From Halorubrum alkaliphilum (GTDB lineage: Archaea; Halobacteriota; Halobacteria; Halobacteriales; Haloferacaceae), in the NCBI RefSeq assembly GCF_017873815.1, contig NZ_JAGGKQ010000003.1:62001-126000 (forward strand): 64,000 bases of DNA, written 5' to 3'. The notes beneath the pieces are model-generated. The model saw only the letters and a list, made by a program, of their open reading frames with translations. It was not told the DNA's origin and did not search any database. Numbering within the stretch: position 1 is the stretch's first letter; each line of letters opens with the position of its first letter. The position numbers and the translations under genes are program-made. This document shows positions 32,291-40,888 of the stretch, in pieces.

Positions 32291-34027
32291 GTGAGCGACG
32301 AGCCCTCCGAGCAGTCCTCCGGTCACGACGAGCGCGAAGACGTACCGCCCGAGAGTGGCGATGCTGGCGAGAATGGGCCGTCCGACCCGGGCGACGAGAA
32401 TGGCGATGCTGGCGAGAATGGGCCGTCCGACCCGGGCGACGAGAATGGGCCGTCCGACCCGGGCGACGAGAATGGGTCGTCCGACGATCCGACGGACTCG
32501 ATCACCGAGGGGAGCCTCGTTCGGCCCCTGTTCCATCTCGCGTGGCCGATCGTCGTCATTCAGCTGTTACAGGTCACGTACAACGTCGTCGACACGCTGT
32601 ATCTCGGTCGGCTCTCGGCCGAGGCAGTCGGCGCGATCAGTCTGGCGTTCCCCCTCATTTTCCTCCTCATCGCGGTCGCCGGCGGGTTCACGACCGCGGG
32701 GGCGATCCTCGTCGCGCAGTACACCGGCGCGGAGGGTGACGACTCGGCCGGACTCGTCGCTGGCCAGACCATCTTTACCGTCTCCGTGCTCTCCGTGTTC
32801 ATCGGGATCGGGGGGTACTTTTATACCCGGCCGGCACTCGAACTGCTTCCGAGTGATCCCGACACCGCCGCGACCGTGATCCCGCTCGCGGCCGACTACA
32901 TGGAGATCATCTTCCTCGGGATCCCGCTGATGTTCGGCTTCTTCGTCTTCTCCGCGCTCATGCGTGGCTACGGAGACACCCGGACGCCGATGGCCGTGAT
33001 GCTCGTCTCAGTCGTCGTCAACGTCCTGCTCGATCCGTTCCTCATCTTCGGGTTCGAGAACAACCCGCTGTTCGGGTGGCTCGCGGCGGTTCCCGGGATC
33101 GCCGCGCTCGACCCCGTCGCGATCGAGTCCTCGCTGTTCGCGGCGACCGGGTTCACCGGCTACGGGATCGAGGGGGCCGCGCTGGCGACGATCGCCGCTC
33201 GCGGCGTCGCGACCGCCATCGGGCTGTGGGCGCTGTTCGCGACCGACCTCGGTCCCGCGGTCGCGCTCGCCGATCTCCGCCCCGACTTCGGGTTCATCGA
33301 GGACATCTTCCGACTGGGGCTCCCCTCCAGCGTCGAACAGACGACGAGCGCGATGGCGATGATCACACTCACCGCGATGATCGTCACGTTCTCGCCGCCG
33401 GTCGTCGCGGCCTACGGCCTCGGGAACCGGCTCATCTCCCTCGTCTTCCTGCCGGCGATGGGGCTCGGCCGCGCGATCGACACGATGGTCGGACAGAACC
33501 TCGGTGCGGACCGGGCGGACCGCGCGGCGGAGGCGGTCAAGCTCGCCGCAACGACCGGTGCGGGGGTGATGTTCCTCGTCGCCGTGATCGCTGTGACGTT
33601 CACCGAACCGATCGTCGCGGCGTTCCTCGGGGACGTGCCCGACGCACCGGCGACCATCGAGCTCGCAGTCGAGTACGTTCGGATCCGCTCGGTCGAGTTC
33701 GCCTTCATCGGCGTCTCGCAGGTGATCCTCGGCGCGTTCCGTGGCGCGGGCAACACCAAGACCGCGATGATCATCTCGATCCTCACGCTGTGGGTCGGCC
33801 GCGTCGCCAGCGTGTTCTACCTCGCGTTGACGTGGAGCGTGACGATCCCCGTCGTCGACGTCACCGTCGCTGCGCTTGGCTGGGGAGCGACCGGCGTGTG
33901 GGTCGGGATGGCGCTCGGGAACGTGTTCGGCGCGATCGTCGGAGTCGCCTGGTTCGCCCGCGGAACGTGGACCGACCGGTACATCGAGGAGCCGGCTCCC
34001 GACGTCGACCCGGTCGGCGAGGACTGA
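32291..34027 (+). CDS. MATE-family multidrug efflux transporter
   Basis: The protein has 578 residues from a GTG at 32291. An acidic 65-residue N-terminal extension built from tandem repeats precedes twelve hydrophobic segments. Family features include PLFHLAWPIVVIQLLQVTYN, VDTLYLGRLSAEAVGAISLA, GLGNRLISLVFLPAMGLGRA and MVGQNLGADRADRAAEAVK. MATE proteins export cationic drugs or organic solutes in exchange for sodium or protons. It follows the MscS gene by 73 bases on the same strand. The substrate is unknown. Confidence 0.92.
   Translation: MSDEPSEQSSGHDEREDVPPESGDAGENGPSDPGDENGDAGENGPSDPGDENGPSDPGDENGSSDDPTDSITEGSLVRPLFHLAWPIVVIQLLQVTYNVVDTLYLGRLSAEAVGAISLAFPLIFLLIAVAGGFTTAGAILVAQYTGAEGDDSAGLVAGQTIFTVSVLSVFIGIGGYFYTRPALELLPSDPDTAATVIPLAADYMEIIFLGIPLMFGFFVFSALMRGYGDTRTPMAVMLVSVVVNVLLDPFLIFGFENNPLFGWLAAVPGIAALDPVAIESSLFAATGFTGYGIEGAALATIAARGVATAIGLWALFATDLGPAVALADLRPDFGFIEDIFRLGLPSSVEQTTSAMAMITLTAMIVTFSPPVVAAYGLGNRLISLVFLPAMGLGRAIDTMVGQNLGADRADRAAEAVKLAATTGAGVMFLVAVIAVTFTEPIVAAFLGDVPDAPATIELAVEYVRIRSVEFAFIGVSQVILGAFRGAGNTKTAMIISILTLWVGRVASVFYLALTWSVTIPVVDVTVAALGWGATGVWVGMALGNVFGAIVGVAWFARGTWTDRYIEEPAPDVDPVGED
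32357..32473 (+). repeat. 45- and 27-base tandem repeats in the 5' end of the MATE gene
   Basis: A 45-base unit occurs twice (32357-32401 and 32402-32446), followed by its last 27 bases once more (32447-32473). It encodes GDAGENGPSDPGDEN repeats. All units are identical, so expansion is recent. Confidence 0.95.
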
Positions 34028-34028
34028 G

Positions 34029-34090
34029 CGGACCGAGAACGGGCCGGACCGAGAACGGGCCGGACTGAGAACGGGCCGGACCGAGAACAG
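34029..34090. repeat. 16-base tandem repeat after the MATE gene
   Basis: CGGACCGAGAACGGGC is repeated almost four times immediately after the stop codon, with one C-to-T change in the third copy and a shortened last copy. Confidence 0.9.
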
Positions 34091-34091
34091 T

Positions 34092-34319
34092 TCAGTGTCG
34101 AAATAGGTGAAGCGTCTCCTCGTCGCGCGCGAGACAGAACCGTGCTCCGTCGTTCTCGGGGAACTGTGCCGTCGACTTCCCCGTGGTGAACAGGCGGTCG
34201 AACGGCTCCGAGCAGACGGGACAGTCGATGGCCTTTCGGTTCTCCCAGAGGCTCGTGTCGCCGGTGTCCCGGAGCTGTTTCAGCGCGTGGCGGTGCTCGT
34301 GGACGTCGAAGTCGGGCAT
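34092..34319 (-). CDS. Small conserved haloarchaeal protein with a CPVC knuckle
   Basis: The protein has 75 residues: a helical start (DVHEHRHALKQLRDTGDTS), then AIDCPVCSEPFDRLF and a final GARFCLARDEETLHLFRH. One CxxC pair and a third cysteine suggest zinc or Fe-S binding, possibly completed by histidine. Related small proteins in haloarchaea are sometimes called flagella cluster proteins, a label nothing here supports. It is convergent with the MATE gene, with a tandem repeat between. Confidence 0.75.
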   Translation of the reverse strand: MPDFDVHEHRHALKQLRDTGDTSLWENRKAIDCPVCSEPFDRLFTTGKSTAQFPENDGARFCLARDEETLHLFRH

Positions 34320-34375
34320 ACGCGAGTGTCCGAGCCGAACGTTTTGAACGTGTGCCCGCGAGTATCAGTCGTGAT

Positions 34376-35167
34376 TCACGCATCCGCGCCGTCGAGCAGG
34401 GATCGGGCCCGGTCGAGCGCCTCCGTATCGCCGGTCCGGACATACGCGCCCGTCGCGTTCGCCGCCTCGATCAGAGCGTCGGCGACGGTAGGGTCGACAT
34501 CCCCCTGTAACGCGCTCATCCGTTTCGTCCGGTCCCTGACGCGTTCGAGAAGCTCCCGCGCGGGCTCGATCCGCGCCGTCCCCTCCTCGCCGGCGACGGA
34601 GACGGTGGGATCCGCGTCCGGATCCGATCCTGCCGGCGACGCCAACTCGTCGAGGAACGTGAGGAAGTCGTCCCGATACTCGCTCACGATACGGGCGGCC
34701 GCGCTGCCACGGGCCTCCCGCATCGACCCGGGAACCTCGGTCGCTGCCGGTCGCTCCCCGTCATCCGCGCCAGCCAGCAGCGCGAGGAGGTACTCGCGGT
34801 CAGCGTCGGTCGGTTCACGAAGACGGTCGTACACGTCGACCGCTTCGAGCAGCTCGCGCGCGGCGATGACGGTCCCGTCGAGCGGTCGGAGCTCGCCGCC
34901 GCTAATGAATCCTCGTTTCCGTAGGTACTCTCGGAGATCACGTTTCAGGTCGGCGACGCCGTCTGCCGGGAGCGTTTTCCTCGCGTCGCCGAAGCGATCT
35001 CGGTGTGGGGCGAGATCGAGCGACGCGGGCGTGTCGGTGTGGGTCGCCCGTCCCTCGAGGCCAACGCTCCGGACGCTTCCACAGTCGGGACACTCGATCG
35101 ACCCGGTCTCGTAGTACGACCAGCGACCGCCGCAGTCGCGACACTCCCGCTCGCCGCGAACGTTCAT
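34376..35167 (-). CDS. Zinc-ribbon protein with a helical C-terminal region, function unknown
   Basis: The protein has 263 residues. A TFIIB-like zinc ribbon occupies residues 8-32 (CRDCGGRW, then IECPDCGSVRS). The remainder is predicted helical (LKRDLREYLRKRGFISGGEL, ARELLEAVDVYDRL, ARELLERVRDRTKRMSALQG). I recall it as a haloarchaea-only family without known function (possibly DUF7117). It might bind nucleic acid through the ribbon; that is inference. It is 56 bases upstream of the small CPVC gene on the same strand. Confidence 0.8.
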   Translation of the reverse strand: MNVRGERECRDCGGRWSYYETGSIECPDCGSVRSVGLEGRATHTDTPASLDLAPHRDRFGDARKTLPADGVADLKRDLREYLRKRGFISGGELRPLDGTVIAARELLEAVDVYDRLREPTDADREYLLALLAGADDGERPAATEVPGSMREARGSAAARIVSEYRDDFLTFLDELASPAGSDPDADPTVSVAGEEGTARIEPARELLERVRDRTKRMSALQGDVDPTVADALIEAANATGAYVRTGDTEALDRARSLLDGADA

Positions 35168-35215
35168 TATCCGATATGGGTCGCGTGCGTGGTAAAATAC
35201 TGCGGGTTCGTCCGA

Positions 35216-36805
35216 TCAGGCCAAAAAGACGTGTCGTGGTCGGTCAGCAAGGACTTCCCGCCCCCACTGTACCGTCTCGCGGAAGTCGTCCGACCGGAAG
35301 AACGTCATCGCGTCCTCCTTCGAGCGCCACTGGCTCGCGATGAACATGTCGTTCTCGTCCTCGACGTTGGTCATCAGATCCGTCTCGAAGTGGCCGTCCA
35401 TCTCCGCGAGGGCTTCCCCCACGTCGTCGAACGTGTCGACGAACTCCTCGGTGTACTCCGGTATCGTCTCGTAGAACATCCCCATCGTGCCGAAACCGGA
35501 CTCCTCGCCCGCACGGGCGACGATACCCGGAAGCTCGGAGAGGAAGCCGGCGGCGGTCTCCGCGGCCGACCCCGTCTCCCAGATGGAGACGACCGCCGTC
35601 CGGTCCGTCGTGTGGCCCTCGTAGACGGCGGTCTTCACGTGGGTGCCGTAGTGATCGAAGTTGCCGCGGAGCCCCTCGACCTCGTCGAACAGTTCGTCCA
35701 CGTCGGCCTCGCTGTAGAGGACCGTCGCGAACACATCCTCGCCGTGGGGCTTGCCGGCGTAGATGTCGAGGTCCGCGAGCTCGCCGCGGATCTCCTCGTC
35801 GGAAGTCCCGTCCCCGTCGCCCGCTTGCGAGTCATCTCCGTGTGGATGGTCGCCCTCGCCGCCCGTCTCCTCCTCGCCGTGCGGGTGGTCGCCGTGTGCG
35901 GACCCGCCGCTCGCGTCGGCGTGGTCGTGGCCCCTACCGTCTCCGTGGGAACCGTCGCCGTGCGCGTCGTGTGAGCCATCCGGATGTGTCCCGGTTGCGT
36001 GAGCGTCGCCGTCGGCGGACTCGCCCGTCGGGACCGACTCGCCGGCGAGGTACGCGCCGAGGTCGCTCGGCGGGAACCGCCGACCGACGTAGAACTGCCC
36101 GAACTCGCCGTATCGCGAGGAGGCCTCGTCGAAGCGCATCTCATAGACGATGTCCTTGATGTCGGTCGGGTCCGCGCCGAACAGGGTGACGCCCCACTCG
36201 TGGTCGTCGAAGCCGACCGAGGAGGCGATGACCTGTTTGATCCGCCCGGCGTACTGTTTCCCGACCTCGCCGTGGCCCGCCATGAGGTCGGCGCGGTCCT
36301 CGAAGGAGAGGTCATACCAGTTGTACTCCTCGCCGCGTCGCTTGCTCATCGGATAGAAGGAGACGTACTCGTCGTCGGGCATCTCCGGTTTCAGCTTCCC
36401 CTCGATGTACCGGCGGAGCCCATCGTCGATCTCCGCCTCGTCGTCCTCGAAGTACGCGTCGGAGACGTATCCCGACACTTCGGTGACGGAGACGTACGAC
36501 GACTCCGTCGTCGTGAACTCGGCGAGCGCAGTGTTCTCGAACGATCGCTCGATCGTCGAGAGCGCGTCCAACGTCGGCCGGAAGTGGATCGTCAGCAGGT
36601 CCGCCTTGTGCCCGATGACGGAGAACACCGCCGAATCGCCGGTCTCGGCGGTGGCGAGCGCCTCTCGGTGGGCGAGAAACGACCGTCCCTCCTCGATGGC
36701 TCGGTCCCGCTCGTGACGTGGTGCGTTTCGCCACGCGTCCCAGTCGATCGATCGGAACTCGTGGAGCGCGAACCACCCTTCCTCTGTCGCTGGTGCCTCG
36801 ACCAT
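35216..36805 (-). CDS. pitA: PitA-type heme protein: chlorite-dismutase domain fused to a monooxygenase-like domain
   Basis: The protein has 529 residues. Residues 1-250 form the chlorite dismutase/HemQ-like domain (GWFALHEFRSIDWDAW, YVSFYPMSKRRGEEYNWYDL, GFDDHEWGVTLFG). A histidine-, aspartate- and glycine-rich linker follows (about 258-335). Residues 345-529 form an antibiotic-biosynthesis-monooxygenase-like domain (FATVLYSEADVDELFDEVEG, MFIASQWRSKEDAMTFFRSD). This is the Cld-ABM fusion known as PitA in Haloferax. A role in the last step of heme synthesis, decarboxylating iron-coproporphyrin, has been proposed. It is monocistronic here. Confidence 0.92.
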   Translation of the reverse strand: MVEAPATEEGWFALHEFRSIDWDAWRNAPRHERDRAIEEGRSFLAHREALATAETGDSAVFSVIGHKADLLTIHFRPTLDALSTIERSFENTALAEFTTTESSYVSVTEVSGYVSDAYFEDDEAEIDDGLRRYIEGKLKPEMPDDEYVSFYPMSKRRGEEYNWYDLSFEDRADLMAGHGEVGKQYAGRIKQVIASSVGFDDHEWGVTLFGADPTDIKDIVYEMRFDEASSRYGEFGQFYVGRRFPPSDLGAYLAGESVPTGESADGDAHATGTHPDGSHDAHGDGSHGDGRGHDHADASGGSAHGDHPHGEEETGGEGDHPHGDDSQAGDGDGTSDEEIRGELADLDIYAGKPHGEDVFATVLYSEADVDELFDEVEGLRGNFDHYGTHVKTAVYEGHTTDRTAVVSIWETGSAAETAAGFLSELPGIVARAGEESGFGTMGMFYETIPEYTEEFVDTFDDVGEALAEMDGHFETDLMTNVEDENDMFIASQWRSKEDAMTFFRSDDFRETVQWGREVLADRPRHVFLA

Positions 36806-36935
36806 ACGTCGACTTGGAGCCCCCGTGGCTTAGGGGTTTTCGGGTCGTACTCGGAACGCCCCGGGGCGACCGTATCGTCCTCGTGCCGTCGCCGGGACCG
36901 AAACCGTTTCACGACGACCGTGTGAGACGGAAACG

Positions 36936-37091
36936 ATGCGGGAAAGCGTCCCACCGAAAGGACTGATCTCGTATCTCGCCTTGGAGCTGCTCGCCGAGCG
37001 GATCACGGACTCGGTCGAGGAGCTCCACGCGACCGCGGAAACCGAGGGCGACGCGGCGGAGGGCGAGATCTCGTCTGGGTCGGCGGACTGA
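36936..37091 (+). CDS. Small (51-residue) haloarchaeal protein, function unknown
   Basis: An ATG at 36936 opens 51 codons. The product starts MRESVPPKGLISYLALELLA, continues ERITDSVEELHATAETE and has an acidic tail. Codon third positions are nearly all G or C, and the first 33 residues form a convincing amphipathic helix. GAAACG precedes the start. The gene fills the gap between the divergent pitA start and the convergent SDR gene. I do not recognise a family. Confidence 0.65.
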   Translation: MRESVPPKGLISYLALELLAERITDSVEELHATAETEGDAAEGEISSGSAD

Positions 37092-37117
37092 GACGGGGCG
37101 GAGTCACTTCTCCTCGC

Positions 37118-37924
37118 CTAGCGGTCTATCAACCGCCCGAGGAGGCCGCCCGGGAGGCCCGTTCTGACGAGCCGGTCGTACACGCGGTCGGGGAGCACCG
37201 CGGCGAGTCGTGGGAGCCATTTCGCCCGACGACTCACCCGGTATCGGGTACGAGGTTGGTCGGTCGTCGCCGCGGTGACGACCGCCTCGACGACGGTTTC
37301 GACCCTCGTCGCGGCCGGCGTGTACGCCTCGAACTCGCGGTAGACGTCGGCGTACGCGCTCCCGCCGTCCGACAGCGACCGGATCCCGTCGCTCGCGCGC
37401 TCGTTGAACCCGGTTCGAACCGGTCCCGGCTCGACGAGGGCGACGGTGGGCCCGCGCGGTTCGAGCTCGCGTCGAAGCGCCTCAGTGTACCCACGTACTC
37501 CGGCTTTCGCGGCGCTGTACGCGCCGTGGTACGGCAACGCGACGCTGCCCACCATCGAACCGACGACGACGATCCGCCCGTTCCGCTCCCGGATCGATGG
37601 CGCGACGGCGCGGACCACGGTATGAACCGTCGTGAGATTCGTGTCCAGCTGCCGGCGAAACGACTCCGGCGTGGTGTCCTCGAGCGCGGCGAGCTCGTAG
37701 CCCCCGGCACAGGTGACGACGACGTCGAGGTCGCGTCCGGACAGTTCCTCCCGGACCGCGTCGCCGTCACGGAGATCGAGGACCGCGGTCTCGATCGAGT
37801 CGGGAAGCGTCGAGAGGCCGTCGGCGTCGTGATCCAGCGCGATCACGTCGTGATCACGGTCGACGAGCGTCTCCGCGACCCCGCTCCCGATCCCGCCCGC
37901 CGCACCGGTAACGACGACTCGCAT
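37118..37924 (-). CDS. Short-chain dehydrogenase/reductase
   Basis: The protein has 268 residues. The cofactor motif TGAAGGIGSGVAETL (TGxxxGIG, residues 6-20), the VVVTCAGGYEL segment (NAG replaced by CAG) and the catalytic SMVGSV...YHGAYSAAK (Ser about 134, YxxxK about 147-151) are visible. The aspartate in ALDHDADG after the Rossmann beta2 strand favours NAD. The C-terminal extension (RVSRRAKWLPRLAAVLPDRV) resembles lipid- or retinol-type SDRs. The substrate is unknown. The ATG at 37924 matches MRVVVTGAAGG. Confidence 0.9.
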   Translation of the reverse strand: MRVVVTGAAGGIGSGVAETLVDRDHDVIALDHDADGLSTLPDSIETAVLDLRDGDAVREELSGRDLDVVVTCAGGYELAALEDTTPESFRRQLDTNLTTVHTVVRAVAPSIRERNGRIVVVGSMVGSVALPYHGAYSAAKAGVRGYTEALRRELEPRGPTVALVEPGPVRTGFNERASDGIRSLSDGGSAYADVYREFEAYTPAATRVETVVEAVVTAATTDQPRTRYRVSRRAKWLPRLAAVLPDRVYDRLVRTGLPGGLLGRLIDR

Positions 37925-38028
37925 GCCTCGGCGTTCGAGCCCCCGGGTCATAGTAGGCGGTACTTCGTCGGTTCACGGTCGAGGCCATCCCCGAAGGACT
38001 ATATCCGTCACCGCCGACGGTTCGAGAC

Positions 38029-38247
38029 ATGCCAACGGAGGAACCGCGCGTTCCGATCGTCTGTACCGACTGCGAGACGGAGACCCGTGTCCCTCTGAAC
38101 GATCTCGAGGACGCGCTCTCGCGACACAACGAGGGGAAACACGACGGTGAGGAAGTGGCGGAGGTCGACCCCGGACTGAAGAACCAACTGGCCGACCTCG
38201 TCGCGGAGGACCTCGGTCTGTTCGACGAGGACGCCGAGGAGCGCTGA
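38029..38247 (+). CDS. Small conserved haloarchaeal protein with a CxxC knuckle
   Basis: The protein has 72 residues. VPIVCTDCETETRVPLNDLE near the N-terminus gives one CxxC, and SRHNEGKH supplies two histidines, so it resembles a C2H2-type zinc site. The rest is acidic and helical (LKNQLADLVAEDLGLFDED). A GACTATATCC box lies about 25 bases before the ATG, suggesting leaderless transcription. The function is unknown. Confidence 0.78.
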   Translation: MPTEEPRVPIVCTDCETETRVPLNDLEDALSRHNEGKHDGEEVAEVDPGLKNQLADLVAEDLGLFDEDAEER

Positions 38248-38259
38248 TCCGAGGGTGGA

Positions 38260-38490
38260 TCAGTCGTGGTCGGCGAGCGCGCCCTGCGGATGACCCTTGT
38301 GTTGTAGGTTCCGGTTGTCACGCTTGCGGACCGCGGTCGCCGGGATGACCTCGTCGACCTCCGATCGCGGCCGACCCGTGTACCCGTGGTTCGGGTGCTG
38401 CTCACAGTGTGCCATCGCGTCGTGGGAACCCTCCCACGGCCCGGCCTCGCACTCGTCCGCCGTACAAACGAAGACTATCTCTTCTGACAT
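38260..38490 (-). CDS. Small conserved haloarchaeal protein, possible zinc binder
   Basis: The protein has 76 residues from the ATG at 38490 (MSEEIVFVCTADECEAGPWE). The frame extends further upstream but into non-coding DNA. Two cysteines near the start, then HCEQHPNHGYTG, resemble a C2H2-like zinc finger (C-x5-C..H-C-x2-H). A GGTATATAAAAAAA-like run lies upstream, an excellent TATA box. It is convergent with the preceding small gene, with 12 bases between stops. The function is unknown. Confidence 0.75.
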   Translation of the reverse strand: MSEEIVFVCTADECEAGPWEGSHDAMAHCEQHPNHGYTGRPRSEVDEVIPATAVRKRDNRNLQHKGHPQGALADHD

Positions 38491-38590
38491 GCTGGCTCGT
38501 GGTATCGCTCGGGTATATAAAAAAATCCGTACCCAGTTATCAGGAATGATATCAAGGTGACGACGCGGTCGACGGCGAAGGCGACGCAGA

Positions 38591-39364
38591 TCAGTCGGTC
38601 GGGGCCGGTACGCCGGTGATCTCGACGCTCGTTCCGTCGTGTCGACAGTCCTCAAGCGCATGTTTGGCGGCGAAGCCGGCCTCGTGGGCGGTCGCACCGC
38701 GGCCGACGCCGACCTGAAGGTCGACGTCGACGTCGTTCATGACGTGATCGACCGCGTCGGTGAACGCGGACTCGTTCAGGTCGGGACAGACGGCGATGAT
38801 GTTGTCGCCGCCGACGAAAAACGAGAGCGCGCCGTGGGCTTCCCGGAGGTACTCCATCAGCGACGCGTACGCCCGTTCGATGTTGATGAACGTGTCGAAC
38901 TCGTTGAGTCGGTCGGTGTACTTTCCAGTCGCGTTCACGACGTCGAAGTGGGCGATCTGTAGGTCGGAGGGAGTCGTCTCCGTGAGATACTCTCCTGCGA
39001 GCACTTCCGTCCGGTGTTCGTCCTGGGCGCTCCCTTCGAGTTGGATCCGGTGGTTCGCCTCCTCCAGAGCGTCGACCGGGCGGTCGCTCACGGCGGTGCC
39101 GAGGCTGACGGTCACCGGGTAGCGATTCCGGATCGATTCCTGAAGCGTTGCGTGTGCGTCGCCGTCGATGCCGTTCGTCACCGTGATCATGTTATCGAAT
39201 CGGGTGAAAAAGGCGTACCCGTCACGGTGGCCGAGATACTCGGCGATGTCGGCGAACAGCCGGGACTGTAGCGTCTGTAAGTCCATCTCTCGACGGGGCT
39301 CCGGCGTCACGGTCCACGGTCCGTAGTTGTCGATCTGGACCAGCGTCACCTGGGTCGTCGTCAC
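38591..39364 (-). CDS. gch3: GTP cyclohydrolase III (ArfA)
   Basis: The protein has 257 residues from a GTG at 39364. It opens GTP to 2-amino-5-formylamino-6-ribosylaminopyrimidinone phosphate, the first step of archaeal riboflavin and F420/deazaflavin synthesis. The adenylyl-cyclase-like fold appears twice: QVTLVQIDNYGPWTVTPEPR with RFDNMITVTNGID, and IAHFDVVNATGKYTDRLNEF with SFFVGGDNIIAVCPD. These two GGDN/RFDN loops hold the catalytic metals. No other riboflavin gene is next to it. Confidence 0.94.
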   Translation of the reverse strand: MTTTQVTLVQIDNYGPWTVTPEPRREMDLQTLQSRLFADIAEYLGHRDGYAFFTRFDNMITVTNGIDGDAHATLQESIRNRYPVTVSLGTAVSDRPVDALEEANHRIQLEGSAQDEHRTEVLAGEYLTETTPSDLQIAHFDVVNATGKYTDRLNEFDTFINIERAYASLMEYLREAHGALSFFVGGDNIIAVCPDLNESAFTDAVDHVMNDVDVDLQVGVGRGATAHEAGFAAKHALEDCRHDGTSVEITGVPAPTD

Positions 39365-39595
39365 AGTACTACTCCGTTCGGCCCGCCGTCGCTTTACCCT
39401 TCCGTTATCACGAAGGTGGAACCGGTTTCAAAACTGGAACGATATCGGTCGGATCCGACTTCATACCGACCTGCGTTACTCACTCTCGCTGTCTAGCGAA
39501 AACCACTCCTCGACGAGCGGTCTCGAACCACCGATTCGATTTCAACGGAGCCGAAACGACGCGCCAACAACCGCTTCGCGGTGGTCGTAGCGGTC

Positions 39596-39949
39596 TCAGT
39601 ACTCCTCGTACGCGAGGTTCATCAGCCACTGAGAGAAGGCGTCCGACTGCGGGTCGATCTCCTCCTCGCCGATGAATGGGGACAGCATGTCGTCGGCCAT
39701 CAGGAGCCCGAACTCGAGGTCACGGGGGGCGGGTTCGAGGTAGTAGGTGTTGTGCCCATTATAAACGGTGTTCTCGCGCTGGATGAGCCCGGACTCCTCT
39801 AACGCCTCCGCGATGCGGCTTCCCTTCCGCGAGGAGACGTCGAGCTCCTTCCAGAAGTCGCTCTGGTGGATCCCGCCGGTCTCGCGGATGAGTTCGAGGC
39901 CGGCGCGCTCGTCGGCCGACAGCTCGGACTCGAGTTCGGACACGCTCAT
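39596..39949 (-). CDS. Winged-helix DNA-binding protein
   Basis: The protein has 117 residues from the ATG at 39949. The longer frame upstream is Pro/Arg-rich shadow sequence. A MarR/Lrp-like winged helix is visible: LSADERAGLELIRETGG, HQSDFWKELDVSSRKGSRIA, EALEESGLIQREN, NTYYLEP. The C-terminus (MLSPFIGEEEIDPQSDAFSQ) is a conserved tail. It may regulate transcription, with unknown targets; no ligand pocket is apparent. Confidence 0.82.
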   Translation of the reverse strand: MSVSELESELSADERAGLELIRETGGIHQSDFWKELDVSSRKGSRIAEALEESGLIQRENTVYNGHNTYYLEPAPRDLEFGLLMADDMLSPFIGEEEIDPQSDAFSQWLMNLAYEEY

Positions 39950-39974
39950 GTCCCTACACCCGCTCGCGAGTCGC

Positions 39975-40784
39975 TTAAAACTGGCTTTCCGTCGCGTCGC
40001 TGCCGTCGCCGAACCCGTCGGGGACGACGATCGCCTCTGCGGCGGTCTCACACGGCGGCCCGTCGGCGTACGCGAACGCGGGGTCGGACCCGGTCCGGAT
40101 CCGGGTGAACGACCGGGTCCCGAACCCGTCACCGTGGAGACACGCGCCGTACGAGTGGTCCGCGAGCACGTCGGCCGCGCGGTCGAGCCATGTCCCCGCC
40201 CCCTCCCCGGGCTCCGGAACGACCGCGGCGGCGACCCGGTAGGCGCTGTCCGCCCGCTCCGCGCCGGACTCCGCGCGCCGCTCCGGGACCGCGAACCGTG
40301 GCTCGCCGTTCACGACTCCGCCGACGTTGCCGACGACGTGGACGCCCGGATCGAGCCGGGTGACCGACAACCGGCCGTCGTACGAGAGGAGGAACGCGGC
40401 GAGGTCGTCCGCGAGTACGAGGTTGAACCCGTCGTAGGTCCGCTCGTCGACCTCCCGCTCGACCGCTCTGACGGCCGCCCCCGCGGAGGACATCCGGAGG
40501 CAGTCGGCGACCAGCAGGCCGCGGGATCGGTCGCCCTCGCGGTCACCGTCGAGCCACCGGTTCGTGACGGCGACGACGAGCCCCGAAGGTCCCATCCCGA
40601 TCCACGTCCCCCCGGCCTCGGCGTCCCGCGGGGCGAGGTACTGACCCTCGTCGCCAGAGTCGGCATCACCTTCTCCCTGAAGCGCGGGCGGCTCCGACTC
40701 CCTGTCGAGAGCCTCGTCACGGTTCGCGGCGAGAGCGATCGGGACTCCCTCGAACGCGCGCCAAGCGATCGTGAGCGTACACAC
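39975..40784 (-). CDS. NRDE/TANGO2-family protein
   Basis: The protein has 269 residues from a GTG at 40784. The eponymous motif is AANRDEALDRESEPP (about 17-31), followed by GGTWIGMGPSGLVVAVTNR and GLLVADCL, typical of the NRDE/TANGO2 superfamily with an Ntn-hydrolase-like fold and an N-terminal cysteine (Cys2). Animal TANGO2 has been linked to heme and lipid handling; the archaeal role is unknown. It is divergent from the glucose dehydrogenase gene, with 104 bases between. Confidence 0.88.
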   Translation of the reverse strand: MCTLTIAWRAFEGVPIALAANRDEALDRESEPPALQGEGDADSGDEGQYLAPRDAEAGGTWIGMGPSGLVVAVTNRWLDGDREGDRSRGLLVADCLRMSSAGAAVRAVEREVDERTYDGFNLVLADDLAAFLLSYDGRLSVTRLDPGVHVVGNVGGVVNGEPRFAVPERRAESGAERADSAYRVAAAVVPEPGEGAGTWLDRAADVLADHSYGACLHGDGFGTRSFTRIRTGSDPAFAYADGPPCETAAEAIVVPDGFGDGSDATESQF

Positions 40785-40837
40785 GACCGTCGATCGCCGG
40801 CCTCGGACAAAAACCCGCGGTCGGAAACGTGATATCG

Positions 40838-40852
40838 TTTACTCGGAGTAAA
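40838..40852. promoter_or_regulatory. 15-base palindrome upstream of gdh, candidate operator
   Basis: TTTACTCGGAGTAAA is a perfect palindrome around one central base, 36 bases before the gdh start and overlapping its AT-rich promoter. Its half-sites TACT and GAGTA match those published for Halobacterium TrmB, but the spacing here is two bases, not seven or eight. GfcR or TrmB are both plausible binders. Confidence 0.5.
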
Positions 40853-40888
40853 AGAAATCTTTTGGTCACTGGCCCACTCGATAGACGC

